Assembly: GCF_010560025.1 (NCBI RefSeq)
Contig: NZ_SAIY01000004.1
Span: 558,001 to 622,000, forward strand
Length of the DNA stretch: 64,000 bases
Reading direction: 5' to 3'
From: Verrucosispora sioxanthis
GTDB taxonomy: Bacteria; Actinomycetota; Actinomycetes; Mycobacteriales; Micromonosporaceae
In this document: piece after piece, positions 45,384 to 57,730 of the stretch
Layout of the letters: each line of letters starts with the position of its first letter
Position numbering within the stretch: position 1 is the stretch's first letter
Translations under genes and position numbers: made by a program
The notes under the pieces: generated by a model
Database searches by the model: none
The model's input: only the letters and a program-made list of their open reading frames with translations
Told to the model about the DNA's origin: nothing

Positions 45384-46565
45384 TTGACCCCGTTCCGCTC
45401 CGCGACCGCCACGGCGCTCGTGTCGACCCTGCTCGCCACCACCCTCGTCGGCTGCCAGTTCGGCGGGGAGGAGCAGGACACGAGCCCGATCGTGATCGCC
45501 GCCGACCTGGAACTCTCCGGCGCCTCGGCCGGGGTCGGCGAGGCGTACCGGCAAGCCCTGGAACTGAAGCGCGATCAGTTGAACGCCTCGGGCGCACTCA
45601 ACGGCCGTACGGTCGAACTATTGTTCAAGGACAACCGCTCCGACGCCAGTGAGTCACTGCGCAACATCGTCGACTTCAGCAACGATAAGCGGGTCACCGC
45701 CATCATCATGGGCGGCTGCAACGAATGCGCCCTCGGTGCGGTGCGCACGGTCAATGAGAACCAGATACCGACCGTGGCACTCGCGGCGGCCGGTGCCGTG
45801 GTGAACCCGGTCGCGGAACGCCGCTACATGTTCAAACTGGCCCCGAACGCCGACGACAACGCCGCGGCCCTCACCGTCGAACTGCGCCGCCGCAACATCG
45901 ACACGGTCGGCCTCCTGCGCAGCGACGACGCCTACGGCCAGGAGGGTGCCGCCGCGCTGCGCCGCGAGTTCGACAAGGTCGACATCCGGGTGCTGGCCGA
46001 GGCGTCCGTCCGCGGCACCGACACGGAACTGGACGGGCAGGCCGGCAGGCTGACCGGGGCCGATCCCGACGCCCTGGTCATCTGGACCCCACCGGAGCAG
46101 GCGATGCTCGCCGCCAGCGCGGTCGAGCGGGCCGACTACACCGGCGCCCTGTTCCTCGACGCCTCGGCCGCCGGCGACCTCTTCCTCGGCTCGGCCGCCC
46201 GGTCGGCCGAACGGGCCACCCTGGTCTTCACCCAGACGATGGTGATCGACGACGTGATCGCCACCACCCCCGCGAAGGCCGCCCGCCGTCAGTGGTTCCA
46301 GGACTACACCGCCCGGTACGGCGGCTACCACGGCTCCGCCTCGTTCGCCGCGGACGCGATCCAGCTCATCGCCGACGCGGAGCTGCGGGCTGGCGGCCCC
46401 ATCGGCGAGGTCGACCGGAAACGCCTGCGCGACGTGCTGGAGACGTCCCAGCTGGACGGCCTGTCCGGTCCGATCCGGATGACGCCGGACAACCACTCCG
46501 GGCTGATGCCGCAGGCGCTGACGACCCTGATCGCCCGCAACGGCCGGTGGCGTCTGGCCGGCTGA
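45384..46565 (+). CDS. Branched-chain amino acid/amide-type ABC substrate-binding lipoprotein
   Basis: The 393-residue protein has a lipoprotein signal ending in L-V-G-C (Cys24). A type-1 periplasmic-binding fold of the LivJ/UrtA class follows: SPIVIAADLELSGASAGVGEAYRQALELKRDQLNASGALNGRTVELLFKDNRSD, IIMGGCNECALGAVRTVNENQIPTVALAAAG, LLRSDDAYGQEGAAALRREF. A TTG start at 45384 is preferred because AGGAGG lies 7 nt before it. No permease or ATPase genes follow, so it is an orphan binding protein, or a sensor partner for the divergent conservon kinase. The ligand is unknown. Confidence 0.88.
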   Translation: MTPFRSATATALVSTLLATTLVGCQFGGEEQDTSPIVIAADLELSGASAGVGEAYRQALELKRDQLNASGALNGRTVELLFKDNRSDASESLRNIVDFSNDKRVTAIIMGGCNECALGAVRTVNENQIPTVALAAAGAVVNPVAERRYMFKLAPNADDNAAALTVELRRRNIDTVGLLRSDDAYGQEGAAALRREFDKVDIRVLAEASVRGTDTELDGQAGRLTGADPDALVIWTPPEQAMLAASAVERADYTGALFLDASAAGDLFLGSAARSAERATLVFTQTMVIDDVIATTPAKAARRQWFQDYTARYGGYHGSASFAADAIQLIADAELRAGGPIGEVDRKRLRDVLETSQLDGLSGPIRMTPDNHSGLMPQALTTLIARNGRWRLAG

Positions 46566-46576
46566 TCGGTCGGTCG

Positions 46577-46659
46577 CCGGTTGCGGTGGGTGTGGCCGCA
46601 CCGCAACCGGCTCCGGGCGGTCAGGCTTGATCCCTCCGCCGGTCGCGGTGCGGCCACAC
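46577..46659. repeat. Structured interspersed repeat, copy 1
   Basis: Between two convergent genes. GTGTGGCCGCACCGC (46590-46604) pairs with 46645-46659 over 15 bp. The 40-nt loop contains a 25-nt core (46611-46635; begins CTCCGGGCGG, ends CTTGATCCCT) that is identical in copy 2 at 55957-55981. An overlapping alternative hairpin, CCGGTTGCGGTG (46577-46588) with 46599-46610, competes for the same bases. Inside the loop ACCGGC (46606-46611) can pair with GCCGGT (46638-46643). It may also serve as terminator for the 45384 gene. Confidence 0.8.
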
Positions 46660-46709
46660 CTGCGAACCGGGGGGACGATCGACCGTGATCTCTTGCATGG
46701 CTGGTGTGG

Positions 46710-47570
46710 TCAGCGGCTGGAGGTGGTCTCCCGCAGCCAGGGCAGGCTACGCCGCTCGACGAGCACCAGCGCGGCGTAGAGCACGATGCTGACCAGGGCG
46801 ACCAGGATGATCGCGGCCCACGCGGTAGCGGTGTCGCCGATGCCGGCGTACTGCTGGATGACGTAACCGAGACCACCCTCACCGGCCTGGAACTCACCGA
46901 TCACGGCACCGATCGCGGCGAGCGGCATGGCGACCTTGAGGCCCACGAAGATCTGCGGGAGCGCGGCGGGAAAGCGGACCTTGCGGAACGCCTGCCAACG
47001 GGAGGCGTTCCAGGACCGCACCAGTTCGGCGAGTTCGGCCGGAGTGGTGGTGAGCCCGGTGGCGGTGGACAGCACGATCGGGAAGAAGCAGAGCAGGAAG
47101 ACCATGGTGAGGATCGGCTTCTGACCCCAGCCGAGCGCCACCACCAGCAGCGGCCCCAGGGTGATCTTCGGAACGGCGTTGACCGCGACCAGCAGCGGGG
47201 TGAACATCCGCTCGACCGTCCGGGAGGCCGCCAGCGCCAGGCCGATCAGCACCCCGGCCACCGCCGAGAGGGCGAAGCCGAGCAGGATCTCGCCGGTGGT
47301 GGCGACGGTGTGCTCCAGCAGTCGGGCCGGCCGAGCGGAGAACGCCGTGAGCACGTCACCGGGCGGCGGCAGGGCGGCCGGGTGGATCAGCTCCAGCCGG
47401 GCCACCAGCCACCAGCCACCGAGCGCGACCAGCAGCCCGGCGGCCGGTAGCAGCGCGGCCGCGGTACCCGAGCGCAGGCCACCCGCCCGCCACCGTCGGC
47501 CACGCGGTGCGGCCGGGGACTGCTCGGGCGCGAGCGTCGCCTCCGGCTGCCGTGGACGGACGTCGGTCAT
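46710..47570 (-). CDS. ABC transporter permease (SsuC/ThiX/TauC class)
   Basis: The 286-residue membrane protein has about six helices after a charged N-terminus. The ATPase-coupling loop reads AELVRSWNASRWQAFRKVRFPAALPQIFVGLKVAMPLAAIGAVIGEF, the EAA-type motif of this family. PKITLGPLLVVALGWGQKPILTMVFLLCFFPI is the conserved preceding block. The ATG at 47570 follows GGAGG. It lies downstream of the binding-protein gene on the same strand, with a 17-bp hairpin between. The cognate ATPase is encoded divergently from 48963. Confidence 0.92.
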   Translation of the reverse strand: MTDVRPRQPEATLAPEQSPAAPRGRRWRAGGLRSGTAAALLPAAGLLVALGGWWLVARLELIHPAALPPPGDVLTAFSARPARLLEHTVATTGEILLGFALSAVAGVLIGLALAASRTVERMFTPLLVAVNAVPKITLGPLLVVALGWGQKPILTMVFLLCFFPIVLSTATGLTTTPAELAELVRSWNASRWQAFRKVRFPAALPQIFVGLKVAMPLAAIGAVIGEFQAGEGGLGYVIQQYAGIGDTATAWAAIILVALVSIVLYAALVLVERRSLPWLRETTSSR

Positions 47571-47610
47571 CGGATCCTCCTGCGTTCGGTGCATCGTCAT
47601 GAGCGGGGAG

Positions 47611-47651
47611 CGGAGTACGCCGCACCGACGAAGGCGGTGCGGCGTACTCCG
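47611..47651 (-). terminator. 17-bp hairpin between binding-protein and permease genes
   Basis: CGGAGTACGCCGCACCG (47611-47627), 7-nt loop, CGGTGCGGCGTACTCCG (47635-47651), a perfect stem 18 nt past the binding-protein stop and 41 nt before the permease start. As in the sugar importer, it probably lifts binding-protein mRNA over permease mRNA. Confidence 0.78.
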
Positions 47652-47668
47652 TGCGGTACCGAGCGGCC

Positions 47669-48694
47669 TCAGGCCTTCGGTGCCAGGTTGAAGTCGATGA
47701 TCTGGTCAGGGGTGAGGTCCGACTTGAGAGCGCCGGCGCCACGCAGGATCGCGATGCTCTTGGCGACCCGGCCGCTGTCCAGCGTGCCCAGTGCCGTGCC
47801 GGAGTTGCTGGAACGGACGTAGCCCGCCATCAACTGCAGCTCGGCGGCCGCTGCGGCGGGCACGACCGCCTCGGCGTTCTTGGCCAGGATCTCGGCCGCC
47901 TCCTGCGGGTTCGCCAGGGCGTACTCCAGGCCCTTGAGCAGCGCCTCGGTGAACTTCTTGACCTGCTCGGGCTTCTCGGTGGCGTACTGCTTGGAGGTGA
48001 TCAGCACGTTGCCGTAGAGGTCCTGCATCACGTTGCTGTACGGCAGCAGGACGGCCTTCTTCTTGGTCACCGCCTCGATGGTCGGCTGACCGACGACGAA
48101 CTGCCCGATGCCGTCGACCGAACCGGAGGCCAGCGTGCCCATCAGGGTCTGCGCCTCGCCGTTGACCCACTTCACCTTGGTGTAGTCGATGCCGGCCATC
48201 CGGGCGTAGGTCGGGAAGAGGTTGCGGACCACCGAGCCGGGGGTGTCGGCGAGAGTCTTGCCCTCCAGGTCCTTCGGGGTGGTGATGCCCGTGCCGTCGA
48301 CGGTGGCGATGGCCGCCATGGTGCGCTGCTGGATCGCGGCCACCGCGACGAAGTCCTTGGCGTCACCGTTGCCGAGCTGGAGCAGTCCACCGGTCAGGTC
48401 GATCGGGCCGAAGTGCGCCTGACCGCCGACGACCGTCTGGATCACGGAGCCGGTGCCCTGCCCCGGCTTGATCTCGACGTCGAAGCCGGCGTCCTTGAAG
48501 TAGCCCTTCTCCTTGGCCACCCAGGCGTAGGCGTCGCGCCCGAAGTTGCCGAACGAGGTGAGGTAGGTCACCTGCTCCAGGGACGAGCCGACGTCGTTGC
48601 CGTCAGCGTCGTCCGAGCCGCTGCTGCACGCGGAGACCAGGGCGAGCGCGGTGGCCATCGTGGCCGCGGCGACCGTACGGGTCAGCCTTCTCAT
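47669..48694 (-). CDS. ABC transporter substrate-binding lipoprotein (SsuA/NMT1-like)
   Basis: The 341-residue protein has a lipoprotein signal (MRRLTRTVAAATMATALALVSAC, Cys23) and a type-2 binding fold: TYLTSFGNFGRDAYAWVAKEKGYFKDAGFDVEIKPGQGTGSVIQTVVGGQAHFGPIDLTGGLL. The middle has TPKDLEGKTLADTPGSVVRNLFPTYARMAG. This pattern is shared by aliphatic sulfonate (SsuA) and thiamine-precursor (ThiY/NMT1) binding proteins. The thiamine operon starts 11 kb away, so a pyrimidine ligand is possible, but the LLM oxidoreductase nearby favours a sulfonate or similar small acid. The ATG at 48694 begins the signal peptide. Confidence 0.9.
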   Translation of the reverse strand: MRRLTRTVAAATMATALALVSACSSGSDDADGNDVGSSLEQVTYLTSFGNFGRDAYAWVAKEKGYFKDAGFDVEIKPGQGTGSVIQTVVGGQAHFGPIDLTGGLLQLGNGDAKDFVAVAAIQQRTMAAIATVDGTGITTPKDLEGKTLADTPGSVVRNLFPTYARMAGIDYTKVKWVNGEAQTLMGTLASGSVDGIGQFVVGQPTIEAVTKKKAVLLPYSNVMQDLYGNVLITSKQYATEKPEQVKKFTEALLKGLEYALANPQEAAEILAKNAEAVVPAAAAAELQLMAGYVRSSNSGTALGTLDSGRVAKSIAILRGAGALKSDLTPDQIIDFNLAPKA

Positions 48695-48962
48695 CAGTGC
48701 ACCTTGTCCTTTCCAACCGGGGCGTCGGGGCCGCCGGAAGGGAGTTGTCGGGGCGGCACCGGCAGCCGGATGGAAGCCGACACCGCGTATCGAGGGGGAC
48801 TCTCGCGGGCACAGCGTACGAGAACCCCACCTTTGCGACGCCAGGCGTACCGGGTTGCGGAACGGATACAAAGTGATGTCCACCCCGGACGGTGCGATAC
48901 GGGACCGAGACCGATAGCCTTTGCCCGTTCCTGACTTTCCACTCAGGGGAGGCCCGTCGGCG

Positions 48963-49748
48963 ATGATCCGACTCTCCGAGGTGTCGCGCACCTTCGACGG
49001 CCGCGCCGGCCAGGTCGAGGCGTTGCGCGGCATCGACCTGGACGTCGCCGAGGGTGAGTTCGTCGCGGTACTCGGCCGCTCCGGGTGCGGCAAGTCCACT
49101 CTGCTGCGGCTGATCTCCGGCCTGATCCCGGTCACCTCCGGGGAGGTCACCGTCGCCGGCAAACCGGTCACCCGGCCGCGCCGGGACATCGCCATGCTGT
49201 TCCAGCGGCCAGCCCTGCTGCCGTGGCGCAGCGTGTTGGACAACGTCCTGCTACCGGTGGAGATCTTCGGCTGGAAGCGGGCCGCCCACCGTGACCGGGC
49301 GCGGGACCTGCTCGAGGTGGCCGGGCTGTCCGGCTTCGAGAAGCGGCTGCCGCACGAGTTGTCCGGTGGCATGCAGCAGCGGGTCTCGCTGTGCCGGTCG
49401 CTGATCGGCGACCCCCGGGTGATGCTGATGGACGAACCCTTCTCCGCGCTCGACGCGCTCACCCGCGAGGAACTGGCCGGCGAACTCCAGCGGGTGCACA
49501 TGCGCAACGGCGCGACCGTCGTCTTCGTCACCCATTCCATCGACGAGGCGGTGCTGCTCGCCGACCGGGTGGTGGTGCTGAGCCCACGCCCGGGCCGGGT
49601 CCGCAAGGTCGTCGAGGTGACCATCCCGCGCCCGCGCACCCTGGGCCGCAACGCCCATCTGGCCGACGTCGCCCGGGTCAGTGCCGACCTGCACGAACTG
49701 TTGATGGAACGCGAACAGCCGGCGGGAGCCGGTACGGAGGGACGATGA
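48963..49748 (+). CDS. ABC transporter ATP-binding protein (SsuB/ThiZ/TauB class)
   Basis: The 261-residue ATPase has Walker A GRSGCGKST, Q-loop MLFQRPALLPWRSVLDNV, signature ELSGGMQQRV, Walker B VMLMDEPFSALDALT and the switch histidine in VVFVTHSIDEAV. It is on the plus strand, divergent from its presumed binding protein and permease, and its stop overlaps the LLM oxidoreductase start (ATGA). The ATG at 48963 follows GGGGAGG. Confidence 0.93.
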   Translation: MIRLSEVSRTFDGRAGQVEALRGIDLDVAEGEFVAVLGRSGCGKSTLLRLISGLIPVTSGEVTVAGKPVTRPRRDIAMLFQRPALLPWRSVLDNVLLPVEIFGWKRAAHRDRARDLLEVAGLSGFEKRLPHELSGGMQQRVSLCRSLIGDPRVMLMDEPFSALDALTREELAGELQRVHMRNGATVVFVTHSIDEAVLLADRVVVLSPRPGRVRKVVEVTIPRPRTLGRNAHLADVARVSADLHELLMEREQPAGAGTEGR

Positions 49749-50701
49749 ACATGCGGGTGGCTGTCTTCACGGAACCGCACCGGGGCGCCACCTACGACGA
49801 CCAGCTCCGCTTCGCCCGGCTCGCCGAGCAGGGTGGCTTCGACGCCTTCCTCCGAGCCGACCACTACCAGGCCATGGGCGACGAACCGGCCCTACCCGGT
49901 CCGACCGACGCCTGGCTGACCCTGGCGGCGCTCGCCCGGGAAACCAACCGGATCCGGCTGGGCACCCTGGTCACCTCGGCGACGTTCCGGCTGCCCGGTC
50001 CACTCGCGGTGATGGTGGCTCAGGTCGACCAGATGAGCGGCGGTCGGGTCGAGCTGGGCATCGGCGCCGGCTGGTACGCCCGCGAGCACATCTCGTACGG
50101 CATCCCGTTCCCCGGCACCAGCGAACGATTCGACCGGCTCGCCGAACAGCTCGAAGTGATCACCGGGCTGTGGCGCACCCCGTCCGGTGGAACGTTCAGC
50201 TACGTCGGGGACCACTACCGGCTCACCGATTCGCCGGCCCTGCCCAAGCCGGTGCAGACCCCGGGCCCGCCGGTGATCGTCGGGGGGCGCGGTCCCAAGC
50301 GCACCCCGGAGCTCGCCGCCCGCTACGCCGACGAGTTCAACGTCCCCTTCACCAGCGTCGAACAGGCCCGTGAGGCGTACGAGCGGGTTCAGGAGGCGAG
50401 TGAGCGGGTCGACCGCGCCGGCAGCGGGCGCCGGCCGCTGACGCTCTCCGCCGGCATCGTGGTGGCGATCGGGCGTACCGACAGCGAGGCCCGACGGCGA
50501 GCGGCGCCGCTGCACGTCAAGAGCGCCCTACCGCCGGAGGATCCGGTGGTCGGCTCACCGCAGCAGCTGGTCGACCGGATCGGCGAGTTCGCCGCGATCG
50601 GCACCACCCGGGTGCATCTACGCCTGATCGACCTCACCGACCTGGACCACCTGGAGCTGATCGCCGCCGAGGTGCTCCCCCACATGGACGGAACCCGATG
50701 A
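49745..50701 (+). CDS. LLM-class (luciferase-like) F420-dependent oxidoreductase
   Basis: The 318-residue TIM-barrel flavin/F420 enzyme shows MRVAVFTEPHRGATYDDQLRFARLAEQGGFDAFLRADHYQ, RIRLGTLVTSATFRLPGPLAVMVAQVDQMSGGRVELGIGAGWYAREHISYGIPFP and PVIVGGRGPKRTPELAARYADEFNV, all typical of F420-using LLM proteins. The coupling to the transporter ATPase and the cupin gene by ATGA overlaps suggests it acts on the imported compound. The substrate is unknown. An SsuD-type FMNH2 desulfonation is an alternative, but the HYQAMGDEPALPGPTDAWLTLAALA block fits F420 enzymes better. Confidence 0.88.
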   Translation: MNMRVAVFTEPHRGATYDDQLRFARLAEQGGFDAFLRADHYQAMGDEPALPGPTDAWLTLAALARETNRIRLGTLVTSATFRLPGPLAVMVAQVDQMSGGRVELGIGAGWYAREHISYGIPFPGTSERFDRLAEQLEVITGLWRTPSGGTFSYVGDHYRLTDSPALPKPVQTPGPPVIVGGRGPKRTPELAARYADEFNVPFTSVEQAREAYERVQEASERVDRAGSGRRPLTLSAGIVVAIGRTDSEARRRAAPLHVKSALPPEDPVVGSPQQLVDRIGEFAAIGTTRVHLRLIDLTDLDHLELIAAEVLPHMDGTR

Positions 50702-51027
50702 CCGAGCCGACAGCCGACGTTTCCACGCCCGACTTCGAAGCCGTGCTCGGCCCGGTCGGACAGGAAGTCGTCTTCGAAAACGACCGGGTACGGGTCTGGC
50801 ACATCCGGCTGGAGCCCGGTGAGCGCCAGCCGCTGCACCGGCACGACCTCCCCTACCTGGTGGTGGCCGTTCAGGGCGCGAAGAACGTCGTGCAGACGGT
50901 CGACGGTGTCAAGATCGACGCCGACGAGCCGACCGGCGGGGTGGTCTATCGCGATCCGGGGGCGGTGCACATGCTCACCAACGTCGGCGACACGACATAC
51001 CTGGCCCGGCTGGTCGAGCTCAAGTAG
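50698..51027 (+). CDS. Small cupin-domain protein
   Basis: The 109-residue single-domain cupin has motif 1-like RLEPGERQPLHRHDLPYLVVAVQG (metal histidines H-x-H) and motif 2-like GGVVYRDPGAVHMLTNVGD with a further histidine. It overlaps the LLM gene by ATGA and ends the plus-strand transcript. It may be a dioxygenase or isomerase for the same substrate as the LLM enzyme. The exact reaction is unknown. Confidence 0.87.
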   Translation: MTEPTADVSTPDFEAVLGPVGQEVVFENDRVRVWHIRLEPGERQPLHRHDLPYLVVAVQGAKNVVQTVDGVKIDADEPTGGVVYRDPGAVHMLTNVGDTTYLARLVELK

Positions 51028-51105
51028 ACCCGCCGCGAGCAGGTCGTACGTCCGTCCACGGCGTGCCGGTGGCGATCGGTGGCGACGGACCGTAACGTGC
51101 CGGTC

Positions 51106-53337
51106 ATGGCCCATCGGACATCGAGCCGACTACTGTTCACCGCGTTCGGCGTCAGCCTGCTTGCCGGCGCCGGTCAGCTCGGCCTCGCCTTCGGCTTCGG
51201 CATCGTCCGGCTCACCGGAAGCTTCACCGGCGCGAGCATCAACCAGTGGCCCGCCCAGCTCGTCTGGGCCGGCTGGTTCGCCACGAACGCCGCCGTGATC
51301 GGCGCCGTGCTCACCGAGCGGCTGGCCCGCCATGGTGGGCAGCTCACGGGCACCCCCCGGCAACTGGCCGTCGCGGGCAGCGCCGCCCTGGGTGCCACGG
51401 TCGTGGCGCCGCTGTGCATGCAGCCGGCCCGCAGCGCGGAACTCGTCTCGGTCGACCCGGTATGGGCCGTGGCCATCTGCGCCGGCCTCGGCGCGGTGGT
51501 CGGCGCCGGTGCCGCGCTGGCCGTCCTGGTCCGGCCTCCGTTCGCCTGGAACATGGCAGCGGTGGCCGCGGCGGTCTGGTTCCTCGCGTTACTGTCCGTG
51601 ATCCCGTCGTTGGGGGCGAACGGACCACTGACCCCGGTACGCCTCGGCGTGCTGGAGCCGGCCTGGCTCGCCGCCGGCACCGCACAGCAACTGGCGCTGC
51701 TGATCCTTCCACTGGTGACCCTGCTGGCCGGCGCGGTGACCGCGACGGTGGCCCGTTGGCGCGGCCATCCCCCACTGGTCAGCGGGCCCAGTGGGGTCGC
51801 CGGACCGGTGCTGGTGGCGTTCGCCTACCTGGCCGCCGGACCGGGTGACACGAGCGATCGGTACCAGTTGACCCCTTACTACGCCGCGCTGATCGCGGTG
51901 GTGGTCGGCGCGCTCGGCTCCGCCGCGGCAGCCCTGCTGCCCTGGCCGGCCACCGGCCGACTCGCCCATCGGGCCGCCGCACCCCGGTGGGACCGCCATC
52001 GAACCGACCGCCATCCTGCAACCGCTGCCGACGACCCCCGCGCTGCCCGGGTCGGCCGGCGCACCCGCGGACCCGGCGGCCGGCCCGGCACGCCCGGTCG
52101 TGGTGGTCGACGGCGACCCCGAGGCCGACCGGCCCACCGGCGGAACCCGCTCCGACGGCGGCCCCGGGGCGACGTCACGTCGGACGGGTCACCGCCGCAC
52201 TGGCACTGGCCGATCGCGCACACCGAGCCGTCCGCCGTCACGACCACACCGACCGCCGGTGGTGCGGTTGGACGCCGCCCGGCCACCGCCGGCACCGCAC
52301 CGACGACATCCGCACCGGCGACCGGCAACGGCGGGCAGCCGCCCGACGGCGGGCCCTCCGCCGACAGCGCACGCGGCGACAACCGCACCGACCACACCAG
52401 CCCTGCTGATGCCGGTGTCGCGCATGCCGGCGACACCGCAAGCCGAACCGACGCTGCCAAGCGAGCAGGCGGAGCCGCGCGGCGAACCGAAGCCGGTGAG
52501 CCAGCACAGAGCCGCGAGCCAGCACAGAGCGACGAGCCAACACAGAGCGGCGAGCCGGCGCGTGAGACCGCCGGGTCGGTATTCGACGGACAGGCGGTGG
52601 CGGGGAGCGACGGGCAGCCCGGTGCGTCGACAGAGCCGGCGCCGGTGGGCGACGGCAGCGACCTTCCCCAGGCGGCACCCAGCGCGGTGGAGGCCGAGTC
52701 GCCGGTCGCTTCCAGCGGCAGAACCCCGACGCCCCGCACCCCCACGCCCCGGGCACCGGCCCCGTCGGTGGACCCGACGCCCGCGACGGCGCAGGCCGCG
52801 CCGACCGCCGAGCCAGCGCCAGCGCCAGCGCCAGCGCCAGCGCCAGCGCCAGCGCCAGCGCCAGCGCCAGCGCATGATGCCGGAGGCCAGTCGGCGGCGG
52901 AGGTGTCACCCGAGGCGCTGCCACGATCTCGGCAGCGGTTCGTGTTGCCCGATCTCACCCGGGCCACGACCGGGCCCGAGACGCCGTCGACTCCGGGCAG
53001 CTCGGCGGCGCTCCCCGACACCCCGGAGGTCTCCATCGAGCCGGCGGCCACCGCCCGTGACCTCACGGCCGCCTTCACGAAGCCGCCCGCCGTCCGGGCC
53101 GAGGACGTCCAACCGGACGCCGAAGCGGAGAAGGGCCGGCGTGGACTGTTCCGGCGTGGCAGGTCCCGGTCCGGGGAGCATGCCGCGACCGAGCAGGACG
53201 AACCGCTGCCGGCTCAGGACGAGGAGTACGTCGACTGGGTAGCCGGGCTCAGCCGACCGCTCGATGACGACGAGGCGACTCCGCAGAAGGGACCACGCCG
53301 CTCCCTGCGGTCGACGGGTCGGCACCACCGACGCTGA
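51106..53337 (+). CDS. Multi-pass membrane protein with long disordered Pro/Ala-rich tail
   Basis: The 743-residue reading begins with about eight hydrophobic segments (about residues 8-290: LLFTAFGVSLLAGAGQLGLAFGFGIVRL, and so on). A low-complexity hydrophilic tail of over 400 residues follows, ending EEYVDWVAGLSRPLDDDEATPQKGPRRSLRSTGRHHRR. Within the tail a (Ala-Pro) run is coded by ten GCCAGC hexamers (52812-52871). From about 51983 to 52200 better-looking peptide appears in other frames (GTAIEPTAILQPLPTTPALPG, VVVVDGDPEADRP), so compensating indels may scramble about 70 residues. ATG at 51106 is chosen; GTG at 51079 is possible. The function is unknown. Confidence 0.75.
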   Translation: MAHRTSSRLLFTAFGVSLLAGAGQLGLAFGFGIVRLTGSFTGASINQWPAQLVWAGWFATNAAVIGAVLTERLARHGGQLTGTPRQLAVAGSAALGATVVAPLCMQPARSAELVSVDPVWAVAICAGLGAVVGAGAALAVLVRPPFAWNMAAVAAAVWFLALLSVIPSLGANGPLTPVRLGVLEPAWLAAGTAQQLALLILPLVTLLAGAVTATVARWRGHPPLVSGPSGVAGPVLVAFAYLAAGPGDTSDRYQLTPYYAALIAVVVGALGSAAAALLPWPATGRLAHRAAAPRWDRHRTDRHPATAADDPRAARVGRRTRGPGGRPGTPGRGGRRRPRGRPAHRRNPLRRRPRGDVTSDGSPPHWHWPIAHTEPSAVTTTPTAGGAVGRRPATAGTAPTTSAPATGNGGQPPDGGPSADSARGDNRTDHTSPADAGVAHAGDTASRTDAAKRAGGAARRTEAGEPAQSREPAQSDEPTQSGEPARETAGSVFDGQAVAGSDGQPGASTEPAPVGDGSDLPQAAPSAVEAESPVASSGRTPTPRTPTPRAPAPSVDPTPATAQAAPTAEPAPAPAPAPAPAPAPAPAPAHDAGGQSAAEVSPEALPRSRQRFVLPDLTRATTGPETPSTPGSSAALPDTPEVSIEPAATARDLTAAFTKPPAVRAEDVQPDAEAEKGRRGLFRRGRSRSGEHAATEQDEPLPAQDEEYVDWVAGLSRPLDDDEATPQKGPRRSLRSTGRHHRR
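52812..52871 (+). repeat. Hexanucleotide tandem repeat (GCCAGC x10)
   Basis: Ten exact copies of GCCAGC in frame, encoding alternating Pro-Ala. As a pure tandem run it could change length by slippage without shifting frame, altering tail length of the membrane protein. Confidence 0.9.
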
Positions 53338-53425
53338 GACCCTCGCCCGCGCACCCGTCGGCCACCATCCACCGCGTCCGGACTTCACCGTCGGTGACTG
53401 CCGGGGACGGTAGGAGTGCGGCGCC

Positions 53426-53464
53426 TCGTGTCCAGGTGACGTGATCACGTCACCCGGACATGAG
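53426..53464. terminator. Long dyad between convergent membrane-protein and thiC genes
   Basis: The core GGTGACGTGATCACGTCACC (53435-53454) is a perfect 20-bp palindrome. It is extended by TGTCC/GGACA and TCG/TGA flanks with one A-C mismatch and one wobble. It lies between two convergent genes, so a bidirectional terminator is likely, though the loopless core also looks like a protein-binding dyad. Confidence 0.7.
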
Positions 53465-53492
53465 GCACTCAGGTCTCACCCATCCCGACCGG

Positions 53493-57726
<4,234 letters not shown>

Positions 57727-57730
<4 letters not shown>

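Noticed and set aside
52812..52871. Possible CRISPR or origin repeats
   Set aside because: It is a pure coding hexamer run with no spacers.
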